Assembly (NCBI GenBank): GCA_900542245.1
Contig: UQMQ01000002.1
Location: 1 to 47,463 of the forward strand
DNA length: 47,463 nt
Direction: 5' to 3'
Origin: an uncultured Eubacteriales bacterium
Lineage (GTDB): Bacteria > Bacillota > Clostridia > Peptostreptococcales > Anaerovoracaceae
Shown here: in pieces, positions 7,429 to 15,914 of the stretch
Layout: each line of letters begins with the position of its first letter
How positions within the stretch are numbered: position 1 is the first letter of the stretch
Notes under the pieces: model-generated
Database searches by the model: none
Told to the model about the DNA's origin: nothing
The model's input: the letters and a program-made list of their open reading frames with translations, nothing else
Position numbers and translations under genes: made by a program

Positions 7429-8852
7429 GGAAATTTACCATTGCAGAGATTTTACAGGCAACAGGCGGCAGCTTGTACTGCGGAAGCGCGGAGAGCAGTA
7501 TCTTGGGTATCGCAACCGACTCCCGCAAGGCAAAAGCGGGCGACCTGTTCTTCGCCTTAAAAGGGGAGGTGACTGACGGCCATCTGTATCTGGACGGCGT
7601 GCTGCGCGGCGGCTGCCGTTCACTGGTCGTATCGGACCCGGAGAAAATCCCAAAAGAGGCATTTTTGCAGACCTCCGAGGAGCCGGACGTCATCGTTGTC
7701 GAGGACACGACACGTGCCTTACAGGATCTTGCGGCATATTATCTGGCAATGCTGCCGCTGCAGCATAAGATCGCGGTGACAGGCAGTGTCGGCAAGACGA
7801 GCACGCGCGACCTGCTGTATTATGCGATCAGAAACCACTGCAAATCGGCGCGCAGCATGAAAAATTTCAACAACGGTTTCGGTCTGCCGCTGAGCATTCT
7901 GGAATTCCCGCCGGACACCGAGGTGGCAGTCCTTGAAATGGGGATGGACGACTTCGGTGAAATCGAGCGTCTTGCCGATCTGGTGCGGCCGGATATCGCG
8001 CTGATCACGAATATCGGCATTTCGCATATCGAAAAGCTGGGAAGCCGCGAAGGCATTCTGCGGGCGAAGATGGAGGTCACGACCTATTTCACGCCAAAGG
8101 ATACGCTGATCGTCAATGCGGACTGCGACCTGCTGACACCGGAGTATACGGCGGGCGATTACCATCTGGTCTGTGTCGGCAGTGAGCCGCAGGACGATTT
8201 CGTGGTTTCGGACATACGCGATTTTGGCGATAAAGGTATAAAATACTGTCTAAGACGTAAAGATAAAACATATGAGATCACATCGCCGCTGCCGGGCGCA
8301 CACAACGCGGGCAATCAGGCTTTGGTCATCGCAGCGGCGGAGCTTTTGGGGATCACGCCGGAGGAAGCGGCTGTCGGCATGCAGGAGGCGGAGCTGACCG
8401 GAAACAGGCTCAAAATCAGGCAGGCAGGCGGCATCAAGGTCATCGATGACAGCTATAACGCCAGTCCGGTTTCCGTAAAATCTGCGATAGAGACCTTGAC
8501 AGCGACCGCAGGAAAGCGTAAAATCGCTATTTTAGGGGATATGTTTGAGCTTGGCGGTGAGAGCCGCGGCGCACATCTGGCGGTCGGCGCATTTGCGGGT
8601 CAAAAGAATCTGGATCTGCTGATCGCGATCGGTAAGGACGCGGCGTATTACGCAGAGGGCGCGGCGGCGCATATGGATGCGGCAAAGATTCAATATTTCC
8701 CGGACAAAAACGAGTTCCTGACGCACTTGCCCGGACTGCTTGCGGCGGGCGATGTCGTGCTGGTCAAAGCCTCACGCGGCATGGCGCTGGAGGAGATCGC
8801 GGACCGCATGCTGGCGGCGCAGGAAGCAGCGGACAGCGAAGCAGATCGATGA
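7425..8852 (+). CDS. murF: UDP-MurNAc-tripeptide:D-Ala-D-Ala ligase MurF
   Basis: MurF attaches the D-Ala-D-Ala dipeptide to complete the UDP-MurNAc-pentapeptide. The 475-residue protein has the MurF N-terminal domain (ATDSRKAKAGDLFFAL), the ATP loop G120-S-V-G-K-T-S126, the NFNNGFGLPLSIL segment that separates MurF from other Mur ligases, NIGISHIEKLGS, and the C-terminal domain with DDSYNASP. Its ATG overlaps the murE stop, indicating translational coupling. Confidence 0.96.
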   Translation: MRKFTIAEILQATGGSLYCGSAESSILGIATDSRKAKAGDLFFALKGEVTDGHLYLDGVLRGGCRSLVVSDPEKIPKEAFLQTSEEPDVIVVEDTTRALQDLAAYYLAMLPLQHKIAVTGSVGKTSTRDLLYYAIRNHCKSARSMKNFNNGFGLPLSILEFPPDTEVAVLEMGMDDFGEIERLADLVRPDIALITNIGISHIEKLGSREGILRAKMEVTTYFTPKDTLIVNADCDLLTPEYTAGDYHLVCVGSEPQDDFVVSDIRDFGDKGIKYCLRRKDKTYEITSPLPGAHNAGNQALVIAAAELLGITPEEAAVGMQEAELTGNRLKIRQAGGIKVIDDSYNASPVSVKSAIETLTATAGKRKIAILGDMFELGGESRGAHLAVGAFAGQKNLDLLIAIGKDAAYYAEGAAAHMDAAKIQYFPDKNEFLTHLPGLLAAGDVVLVKASRGMALEEIADRMLAAQEAADSEADR

Positions 8853-8924
8853 ACAGGCAGGCAGAGGCATGCCTTGCATCGCTGCAGACGACAGGAAACA
8901 GGATAAAAACAAGGAGATACAAAA

Positions 8925-9923
8925 ATGGAAATGTTACGATACCCGATCATAGCACTGGTCATCGGTTGGATTCTGGGGGCAGTCTTTACGAAGCTGCTGC
9001 TGCCGTATCTGGAAAAAAAGCAATTCAAGCAGTTTGTCAGAGAGGTCGGACCGCAGTCACATCTCTCTAAGACGGGCACGCCGAGCATGGGCGGACTGGC
9101 GATTATCGGCGCGTCTGTGCTGGCATCGGCAGGCGTCGGCCTTGCGGCAGGCGTTGCGGACGGCTGGCATTTGGTCGTCATCCTGCTCGTCATGGTACTG
9201 TTCGGCTGCATCGGCTTTATCGATGATTACGAAAAGGCGATCAAAAAGAATAACGCGGGCATCAGCCCGAAGCAAAAGATCATCCTGCAGTTCGTATTCT
9301 CCGGGGCTTTCGCGATCTATGCTTATCTGTATTCCGGCTTCGGAACGGTACCCGGCAGCGCAGTGTGGATCCCGTTTGTGGACCGCTATATCGACTTCGG
9401 ACTGCTGTACATCCCGTTCATCATCTTCGTCATGATCGCATTCAGCAACGCGGTCAATCTGACGGACGGTCTGGATGGTCTGGCATCCGGCGTGACAGCG
9501 CTGGTGGCGTTCTGCATGGTCATTTTAGGCGTGGGTGCTTATCCGATGATCACTGCGGCGCCGATCGTTTACGGTGCAGTCGCAGGTGCTTGTCTGGGCT
9601 TCCTGATGTACAACAAGAACCCGGCACGCATCTTCATGGGAGACACCGGCTCGATGGCGCTCGGTGGCGTTCTGGCGGCGGCGGCGGTCATGCTGAAGAT
9701 GGAATTTCTGGTGGCAATCGCGGGGCTGCTTTATGTGCTGGAAGCGCTCTCGGTCATCATCCAGGTGGCATATTTCAAAAAAACGCGCAAGCGCTTCTTT
9801 AAGATGGCGCCGATCCACCATCATTTTGAGCTCTGCGGCATGAAGGAAAAGAACGTTGTCTACCTGTTCTGGGGTATGACGCTGGTGTTCTGCATGCTGG
9901 CAATTCTGGTAAGCAATCTGTAA
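8925..9923 (+). CDS. mraY: Phospho-MurNAc-pentapeptide translocase MraY
   Basis: MraY transfers phospho-MurNAc-pentapeptide from UDP to undecaprenyl phosphate, making lipid I at the inner face of the membrane. The 332-residue product is polytopic, with about ten hydrophobic segments. Family signatures are present in order: the metal-binding aspartate pair in GFIDDYEK, NLTDGLDGL, FMGDTGS, and the late histidine motif PIHHHFE. The SD AAGGAG precedes ATG 8925. The 72-bp gap after murF shows no regulatory structure. Confidence 0.96.
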   Translation: MEMLRYPIIALVIGWILGAVFTKLLLPYLEKKQFKQFVREVGPQSHLSKTGTPSMGGLAIIGASVLASAGVGLAAGVADGWHLVVILLVMVLFGCIGFIDDYEKAIKKNNAGISPKQKIILQFVFSGAFAIYAYLYSGFGTVPGSAVWIPFVDRYIDFGLLYIPFIIFVMIAFSNAVNLTDGLDGLASGVTALVAFCMVILGVGAYPMITAAPIVYGAVAGACLGFLMYNKNPARIFMGDTGSMALGGVLAAAAVMLKMEFLVAIAGLLYVLEALSVIIQVAYFKKTRKRFFKMAPIHHHFELCGMKEKNVVYLFWGMTLVFCMLAILVSNL

Positions 9924-9965
9924 ATCACAGCAATGACAAGAACAAGGAAACAAAGAGGCAATCCT

Positions 9966-11348
9966 ATGGAAAACAAGAATCTGGAAAATATCAAAGGCAA
10001 AAAAGTGCTCGTTGTCGGCATGGGTAAATCCGGTATCGCAGCTGTGCAGGCGATGCTTGCGCTCGGTGCAGAGGTTGCGATCCAGGACTCCAAGGACCGC
10101 AGCGCTATCGACGGACAGCTGCTGAACTTCCTGGAGGGCAAGAACGTGACCTGCTATTTCCATGCAGTTCCGGTAGCGGAAGAACGATTCGATATGCTGA
10201 TCCTCAGTCCGGGCGTGGACCCGGCACTCCCGTTCGTGCAGGAGGCCAAGGCGCACGGTGCGGAGATCATCGGTGAGCTGGAGATCGCTTACCGCATCGC
10301 ACGCGGTACCTTCGTGGCGATCACCGGTACCAACGGCAAGACGACGACAACCACGCTGACCGGGGAAATTTTCAAACGTTCCGGACGCAAGACCTATGTG
10401 GTCGGCAATATCGGTGTGGCAGTAATCTCCAAGGCGCTGGAGGCGGACGAGGACGACTGGCTGGTGACCGAGACCAGCAGCTTCCAGCTGGAGACCATCC
10501 GCTATTTCAAACCGGCGGTTTCTGCGATCCTCAATCTGACGCCGGACCACTTGAATCGCCATCATACGATGGAGGCCTATGGTGCGGCAAAGGCGCGCAT
10601 CTTCGAGAACCAGGACGAAAGCGGCTATTGTATCGCCAATTACGACGACAAGCTGAGCTTCGGTCTGACCGGGAGCTGCAGAGCAAAGGTGATCCCATTC
10701 TCTATCAAGGAGGAACTGCCGCTGGGCGCCTATCTGCGTGCGGACGGCATGCTTGTCATCAAAAATGAGGCGGGCGAGGTGCTGGAGCTTTGCCGTCGGG
10801 ACGAACTGAAGATCATCGGCGACCACAATGTGCAGAATGCACTGGCGGCGGCAGCCATCAGCTATTTCGCAGGGATCGATGCAAAAACGATAAGCGAAAG
10901 CCTGCGGGCTTTCGGCGGTGTGGCGCACCGCATTGAATATTGCGGCGAAATCGGCGGCGTAAAGTTCTATAACGATTCCAAGGGAACCAACGTAGATGCA
11001 GCCGTCATCGCCCTGAAAGCCATTCAAAAAAATATCATTCTGATCGCCGGCGGCGACGGCAAGGGGCAGGAATTCGACGAACTGATCGCAAACCTCCCGG
11101 GTCGTGTCAAGCACATGCTCCTGCTCGGCAGAGACGGCAAGCTGATCGCAGAAGCGGCACAGAAGCAAGGGTTTACGGACTTTTCCTTTGCGCCGCATAT
11201 GGAGGCGTGTGTCAAAAAGGCTTTTGCCATGGCAGAGCCGGGCGATACGGTGCTGCTTTCTCCGGCCTGTGCGAGCTGGGATATGTATGACAATTTCGAA
11301 CAGCGCGGCGATCACTTCAAGACTTGCGTTGCGCGGCTTGCGGAATGA
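9966..11348 (+). CDS. murD: UDP-MurNAc-L-Ala:D-glutamate ligase MurD
   Basis: MurD adds D-glutamate to UDP-MurNAc-L-Ala. The 460-residue protein has the Rossmann-like N-terminal domain (KVLVVGMGKSG), the ATP loop G121-T-N-G-K-T-T127, the NLTPDHLNRH segment and the C-terminal YNDSKGTNVDA motif. An in-frame ATG at 9933 would add 11 residues but lacks an SD, whereas AAAGAGG precedes ATG 9966 at a suitable distance. The gene follows mraY by about 40 bp. Confidence 0.95.
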   Translation: MENKNLENIKGKKVLVVGMGKSGIAAVQAMLALGAEVAIQDSKDRSAIDGQLLNFLEGKNVTCYFHAVPVAEERFDMLILSPGVDPALPFVQEAKAHGAEIIGELEIAYRIARGTFVAITGTNGKTTTTTLTGEIFKRSGRKTYVVGNIGVAVISKALEADEDDWLVTETSSFQLETIRYFKPAVSAILNLTPDHLNRHHTMEAYGAAKARIFENQDESGYCIANYDDKLSFGLTGSCRAKVIPFSIKEELPLGAYLRADGMLVIKNEAGEVLELCRRDELKIIGDHNVQNALAAAAISYFAGIDAKTISESLRAFGGVAHRIEYCGEIGGVKFYNDSKGTNVDAAVIALKAIQKNIILIAGGDGKGQEFDELIANLPGRVKHMLLLGRDGKLIAEAAQKQGFTDFSFAPHMEACVKKAFAMAEPGDTVLLSPACASWDMYDNFEQRGDHFKTCVARLAE

Positions 11349-11393
11349 TCCGGCAGGCATTGACGTTTTAAGAAAGAAAGACAGAAAAAACCT

Positions 11394-12518
11394 ATGGAAA
11401 GACTTGCAGTTCACACAAAACAGAAGACCGGCGATCTGAGCATCGTGCTGCTGGTGACGATTCTGGTAATCTTTGGTATCGTCATGATCTTCAGCGCCAG
11501 CTATTATTATGCAATCAGCCAGTATGATGATCCTTACCACTATCTGAAGCGGCAGATCATCTGGGTCATCGCAGGCGCGATCGGGATGTGGATCACCTCC
11601 AAGATCGACTATCATTTTTGGCTGCGCCTGTGGATCATTGTTCCGGTGATCTGTCTGATCCTGCTGCTGCTGATTTTCACACCGCTTGGCATTGAAGTCA
11701 ACGGTGCGACCAGATGGCTCGGTCACAAGAGCTTTCCAATCACTGTCATGCCGGGTGAATTCGCCAAGGTCGGTATTGTTTTGTACATCACCGGACATTT
11801 TTCAAAAAAACCAAAGAGTGCTACAGACTGGTGGAAGGGCGTCATGCCGGTGCTGATCATGACCGGGCTCTATTTTGCGCTGATCATGAAGCAGCCAAAT
11901 ATGTCAACCGCTTTTACTGTTGCGCTGATCGCCGGCGGTATGCTGCTGGTGGCAGGCATCCAGTGGAAGCATGTCGGCGTGCTGGCCGGTCTGGGAGCCG
12001 CGGCGGCTGTTGTCTTTGTGTTTGCTGACCGTGAAGGCTATCGTTACGGACGGCTGCTCAGCTTTTTGGATCCGTTTGCGGACGCGCTCGGCGACGGCTG
12101 GCAGGTCGTGCAGTCGCTGCTGGCGCTGGGAACCGGCGGATTGACCGGGCTGGGACTCGGCAACAGTGTGCAGAAAAACCTCTATCTGCCGGAGGCGCAG
12201 AACGACTTCATTCTGGCGATCATCGGCGAAGAACTGGGCTTTATCGGGATTCTTGCGCTGGTTTTCGTCTATGTGCTGCTGGTCTGGCGCGGCTGCCATA
12301 CGGCGATGAATGCCAGGGACTATACCGGCATGATGCTGGCGAGCGGCATCACCATGATGGTCGGGCTGCAGGTCGTGATCAACATCGCCGTTGTCACCTC
12401 CTCCATGCCGCCGACGGGAATCATCCTGCCGTTTATCAGCTACGGCGGTAACGCGCTCCTGATCTTTATGGGCGCGATGGGTATTCTGCTCAATATATCC
12501 AAATCAGCGGAGCTTTAG
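11394..12518 (+). CDS. ftsW: SEDS peptidoglycan polymerase FtsW/SpoVE
   Basis: SEDS proteins polymerise lipid II into glycan strands and act with a class B PBP, here probably the product at 3582. The 374-residue protein has about ten membrane segments and the family motifs NGATRWL, the catalytic-loop aspartate D271 in PEAQNDFILA, and PFISYGGNALL near the end. QPN replaces the more familiar QPD before helix 5, but that is not the catalytic aspartate. Whether it serves vegetative division (FtsW) or the spore cortex (SpoVE) cannot be told; its position between murD and murG is that of B. subtilis spoVE. Confidence 0.93.
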   Translation: MERLAVHTKQKTGDLSIVLLVTILVIFGIVMIFSASYYYAISQYDDPYHYLKRQIIWVIAGAIGMWITSKIDYHFWLRLWIIVPVICLILLLLIFTPLGIEVNGATRWLGHKSFPITVMPGEFAKVGIVLYITGHFSKKPKSATDWWKGVMPVLIMTGLYFALIMKQPNMSTAFTVALIAGGMLLVAGIQWKHVGVLAGLGAAAAVVFVFADREGYRYGRLLSFLDPFADALGDGWQVVQSLLALGTGGLTGLGLGNSVQKNLYLPEAQNDFILAIIGEELGFIGILALVFVYVLLVWRGCHTAMNARDYTGMMLASGITMMVGLQVVINIAVVTSSMPPTGIILPFISYGGNALLIFMGAMGILLNISKSAEL

Positions 12519-12536
12519 GAAATCACAGGAGTCATT

Positions 12537-13652
12537 ATGAGAGTCATTGTAACAGGCGGCGGTACCGGGGGGCATATCTATCCGGCGCTCGCTATCGCAG
12601 ATAAATGCAAAGAAATGGACCCAAGCGGCGAAATTCTGTATGTCGGCAACGACGAAGGCATCGAAAAGGATATCGTGCCGAAAGCCGGCTATCGGCTGGA
12701 GCTGGTCGACGCGCGCTGGCTGAATAAGTCCAGCGTCTGGCAGCTCGTGCGTACCGGTGTACGTGTGACCAAGGGCATTCTGGAAGCAAGCAGGGTGATT
12801 CGCCGCTTCAAGCCGGACGTGATCATCGGTACGGGCGGCTATGTCTGCTTCCCGGTCATCGTCGCGGGCAAGCTCTACGGAGCCAGGACCTTCCTGCATG
12901 AGCAGAACGCGTATCCGGGTCTTGCCAACCGCAGCCTCGAACGCTATGTCGATAAGGTATTTTTGGGCTTCGCGGACGCGGCAAAATATTTCAAGCAGCC
13001 GGAAAAAATGGTCGAGGCGGGTAATCCTGTGCGCAAACGGTTCTTCACACTGACGAAAGCAGAAGCACGTAAAAAACTCGGCTTTGCGGCGGACGATTTT
13101 ATCGTATTCTCGTTTGGCGGCAGCCTCGGCGCGGAGAAGATCAACGAGGTTGCGTTCGAACTGATGCAGGTCCTCAACGGTCACGAAAAAACCATGATGA
13201 TCTTCGGCACCGGCAAATGGTATTATCAGCAGATGCTCGATCAGGCCGCAGCGCGCGGCATTGTGATCCGCGAAAACATTCTGATCAAGGACTATATCGA
13301 GGATATGGAGTATTATCTGGCGGCATGTGACCTTGTCATCAGCCGCGCGGGTGCGCTGTCGGTCGCGGAAACGACGGTCTGCGGCAAGGCGGCGATTTTG
13401 ATTCCGTCTCCGAACGTGACGGGAAATCACCAGTATTACAACGCAAAAGCGGTCGCCGACCGCGGCGGCGCGATTCTGCTCGAGGAAAAGGAGCTGACGG
13501 CAGAGACCTTGATCAGCGAGGTCATGAAGCTGAAAAATAATCCGGCATTGACCGCAGCTATGGGGCAGGCGAGCAGAGCCTGCGCACCGGTCAAGGCGCT
13601 GGATATCATTTATGATACGATCTCAAGCACGCTTGCGCAGCGGCAGAGATAG
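12537..13652 (+). CDS. murG: Lipid I N-acetylglucosaminyltransferase MurG
   Basis: MurG transfers GlcNAc from UDP-GlcNAc to lipid I, giving lipid II on the cytoplasmic membrane face. The 371-residue GT-B fold protein begins with the glycine-rich loop T6-G-G-G-T-G-G-H13. It has the acceptor-domain segments GTGGYVCFP and HEQNAYPGLANR, the second glycine loop GGSLGA, and the UDP-GlcNAc site SRAGALSVAE followed by GNHQYYNA. The SD (CACAGGAG) stands close before ATG 12537, 18 bases after ftsW. Confidence 0.96.
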   Translation: MRVIVTGGGTGGHIYPALAIADKCKEMDPSGEILYVGNDEGIEKDIVPKAGYRLELVDARWLNKSSVWQLVRTGVRVTKGILEASRVIRRFKPDVIIGTGGYVCFPVIVAGKLYGARTFLHEQNAYPGLANRSLERYVDKVFLGFADAAKYFKQPEKMVEAGNPVRKRFFTLTKAEARKKLGFAADDFIVFSFGGSLGAEKINEVAFELMQVLNGHEKTMMIFGTGKWYYQQMLDQAAARGIVIRENILIKDYIEDMEYYLAACDLVISRAGALSVAETTVCGKAAILIPSPNVTGNHQYYNAKAVADRGGAILLEEKELTAETLISEVMKLKNNPALTAAMGQASRACAPVKALDIIYDTISSTLAQRQR

Positions 13653-13726
13653 CAGCAACGGTTGATTGCCCTATCTCCTGCTGATTCTCTGCCGGACAGA
13701 GATTTGCACAAGCAGGCCAGGCACGT

Positions 13727-13772
13727 AAAAGGCACCTACCACATAGGATAATAGCGTTGGGAGGTGCTTTTT
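13727..13772 (+). promoter_or_regulatory. Hairpin with U-tract covering the murA ribosome-binding site
   Basis: AAAAGGCACCT (13727-13737) pairs with AGGTGCTTTTT (13762-13772), 11 bp with one G-U pair and a 24-base loop that can extend the stem. The run of seven T begins in the 3' arm. The 3' arm contains the Shine-Dalgarno GGGAGGTG of murA. It therefore looks like a rho-independent terminator, or attenuator, that also hides the ribosome-binding site. Function is inferred. Confidence 0.6.
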
Positions 13773-15056
13773 TTGGACTTTTATCAGATAGACGGCGGCG
13801 TGCCGCTGCGCGGAGAATACAGGGTCAAGGGCGCGAAAAACGCGGCGCTGCCGATCATGGCGGCTTGCATATGCTGCCCCGGCGTGCATCGTCTGCAGGA
13901 CTGCCCGCGCATCGGCGATGTGTATGCCATGCAAAGCATTCTGCACCATCTGGGTGTCAGAACGGAATGGGAAGCTGACGCGCTGGTCGTCAGCAGCCAG
14001 ACGCTCCGGCAGACAGAAGTACCGAAAAGCATGATGGAAGCGATGCGGTCCTCGGTCTTCCTGCTCGGCAGTCTGCTGGCACGCTGCGGCGAGGCGAAGA
14101 TTCACCAGCCCGGCGGCTGCCGGATCGGCAGCCGCCCGATCGACATGCACCTTGACGGTCTCAGGCAGCTCGGTTTTTCCGTCGAGGAGGCGGACGGCGC
14201 GGTGACCTGCCGCGGCAGCTGCCGCGGCGGTGAGATCACGCTGCCTTATCCGAGCGTGGGCGCGACGGAGAACCTGATGATGGCAGCGCTGGCGGGCAAG
14301 GGGGACACGATCCTCCGCAACTGCGCGGCAGAGCCGGAGATTGCAGATCTGGCAGCCTTCCTGCGCACCTGCGGGTTTACGGTTTACGGGGGCGGCACCG
14401 ATACGATCTTCGTCAAGGGTGCCGCGGCACTTCTGCGCGCGCAGCGGCAGAGCGGGCTGGCGCGCGAAACGACCTATTTCATCGTGGAGGACCGTATCGA
14501 GGCGGCGACCTACCTGATGGCGGCGCTGGGGACCGGCGGACACCTCCTGCTGACCAACGCGCGGGCAGAACTGCTGCAGGAGGTGCTGACGGTGCTGCAG
14601 CGCATGGGCGCTGAGATACGCAGCTGCGAGGATCTCATCGAGCTGCGTGCCCCGCGCCTCCTGCAGAGCCCTGGCATCGTCATCACTGCACCGTACCCGG
14701 GCTTCCCGACGGACTGCCAGCCGCAGCTGGTGAGCCTGGCAGCCGCTGCGGCTGGTTTGACGACGGTACGGGAGGAGATCTTCGAAAATCGCTTTACGCA
14801 CAAAAAAGAACTGGCGAAAATGGGCGCGGATATTGAAATCTGTGGGAAAAATGCTATAATAAAAGGAATACGGCAGCTGCAGGGCTGCGAAGTCGCGGCG
14901 CAGGATCTGCGCGGCGGCGCGGCGCTCGTCATCGCGGGGCTGATGGCAGAGGGTCGTACGATTCTCAGCGGCGTCGAACATATTGACCGCGGCTACGAAA
15001 CACTACAGGAAGGAATCTGCACATTGGGTGGCGTGATTGAAAGACGAACAACGTAA
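13773..15056 (+). CDS. murA: UDP-N-acetylglucosamine 1-carboxyvinyltransferase MurA
   Basis: MurA transfers enolpyruvate from PEP to UDP-GlcNAc, the first committed step of peptidoglycan synthesis and the fosfomycin target. The 427-residue product has the substrate loop VKGAKNAALP and the active-site cysteine C116 within PGGCRIGSRPIDMH, so it should be fosfomycin-sensitive. I chose TTG 13773, which has GGGAGGTG 6-8 bases upstream; an upstream GTG at 13764 lies inside that SD. The gene takes the place murB has in B. subtilis, and no murB is seen here. A hairpin spans its start. Confidence 0.93.
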   Translation: MDFYQIDGGVPLRGEYRVKGAKNAALPIMAACICCPGVHRLQDCPRIGDVYAMQSILHHLGVRTEWEADALVVSSQTLRQTEVPKSMMEAMRSSVFLLGSLLARCGEAKIHQPGGCRIGSRPIDMHLDGLRQLGFSVEEADGAVTCRGSCRGGEITLPYPSVGATENLMMAALAGKGDTILRNCAAEPEIADLAAFLRTCGFTVYGGGTDTIFVKGAAALLRAQRQSGLARETTYFIVEDRIEAATYLMAALGTGGHLLLTNARAELLQEVLTVLQRMGAEIRSCEDLIELRAPRLLQSPGIVITAPYPGFPTDCQPQLVSLAAAAAGLTTVREEIFENRFTHKKELAKMGADIEICGKNAIIKGIRQLQGCEVAAQDLRGGAALVIAGLMAEGRTILSGVEHIDRGYETLQEGICTLGGVIERRTT

Positions 15057-15786
15057 GAAAAGAAGAAAAAAAAGAATAAACCCGTTTCTTGTGATTTTTG
15101 TCCTCGTTCTTCTGATCGTCGGCTTACTGATTTTTTCACGCACCTCCTTCTTTGAAGTGAAACAGTTCGAGGTCGAAGGAAACGCTTATTACACAGACAA
15201 TGAAATTTTACTGATGGGCGGCTGCGAAACCGGCAAGAATCTATTCTGGGGCATTGACAGCAAAAAGATCCGCAGCCGTCTGCAGCAGGACGCCTATATG
15301 GAGCGCGTCGAGGTGCGCCGCAAGCTGCCGGATACGGTGAAGATCACGGTGACGGAACGCGCGCAGGTCGCAGCCATCGCCTACGGTGACCGGTATGTCG
15401 TCATCGACGCAGCGGGGATCGTACTGCGCAAGGCAGGCGTGGACCCCAAAGTGACGGTGCTCAAGGGTCTGACCATCAGCAAGCTTTCCATGGGAGAGCC
15501 GATCGAGATCGAGGAAAAGGTCCTGTTCAGACAGTGTCTGGAAATGATTTCTGTCATGCGGCAGAACGACATGTATTTCAAATCCATTGTGATCTCCAAG
15601 ACAGAGACCAGGGCTTATATTCTGGATTCCCTCTACTGCGAGGGAACGCCGGAAACCATGATAAAAGCGATGGAGGACGGCAAGCTGCAGGCTGTGACCG
15701 CAGAGCTTTTTGACCGCGAGATCGAACGCGGCAAGATCCAGATCAGCGGCGAAAATTATATCTCATTTACACCGAAATTGGAGTAA
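15037..15786 (+). CDS. divIB: Cell division protein DivIB/FtsQ
   Basis: DivIB/FtsQ is a bitopic divisome protein that bridges FtsL and DivIC outside the membrane. The 249-residue product has a basic cytoplasmic tail (KKRRKKR), one membrane segment (about residues 17-36), a POTRA domain beginning FFEVKQFEVEGN and an FtsQ/DivIB domain to about residue 230. The best start is TTG 15037, overlapping the murA end by 20 bp with a weak SD (GGGTGG); no ATG start is available before the membrane segment. The overlap suggests coupled translation with murA. Confidence 0.88.
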   Translation: MKDEQRKKRRKKRINPFLVIFVLVLLIVGLLIFSRTSFFEVKQFEVEGNAYYTDNEILLMGGCETGKNLFWGIDSKKIRSRLQQDAYMERVEVRRKLPDTVKITVTERAQVAAIAYGDRYVVIDAAGIVLRKAGVDPKVTVLKGLTISKLSMGEPIEIEEKVLFRQCLEMISVMRQNDMYFKSIVISKTETRAYILDSLYCEGTPETMIKAMEDGKLQAVTAELFDREIERGKIQISGENYISFTPKLE

Positions 15787-15813
15787 AAAACAGGTGCAAA
15801 GCGAATGTTTTTA

Positions 15814-15822
15814 TGGTAAAAT
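15814..15822 (+). promoter_or_regulatory. Possible extended -10 promoter before ftsZ
   Basis: TGG-TAAAAT is an extended -10 sequence about 90 bases before ftsZ. The -35 region (GTGCAA or TGCAAA, 16-17 bases upstream) is poor. The 128-bp divIB-ftsZ gap is the longest within the right half of the cluster, which favours a separate ftsZ promoter. Confidence 0.35.
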
Positions 15823-15914
15823 GTATATAGTACTGCGATCACGCAGACATAGCAGCGTAAATACATGAAAATACATTGAAAATAAATCATAGGGGAACAC
15901 AGGGAGGTAGTAGC

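Noticed and set aside
9525..11798. 757-codon - strand frame opposite mraY, murD and ftsW
   Set aside because: It is antisense to three recognised genes, rich in H, R, D and Q, without any known domain. It is an effect of GC-biased third codon positions.
11889..11900. FtsW with QPN instead of QPD, suggesting a lost catalytic aspartate
   Set aside because: The catalytic aspartate of SEDS proteins corresponds to D271 in PEAQNDFILA, which is present. The QPD position is not the catalytic residue.
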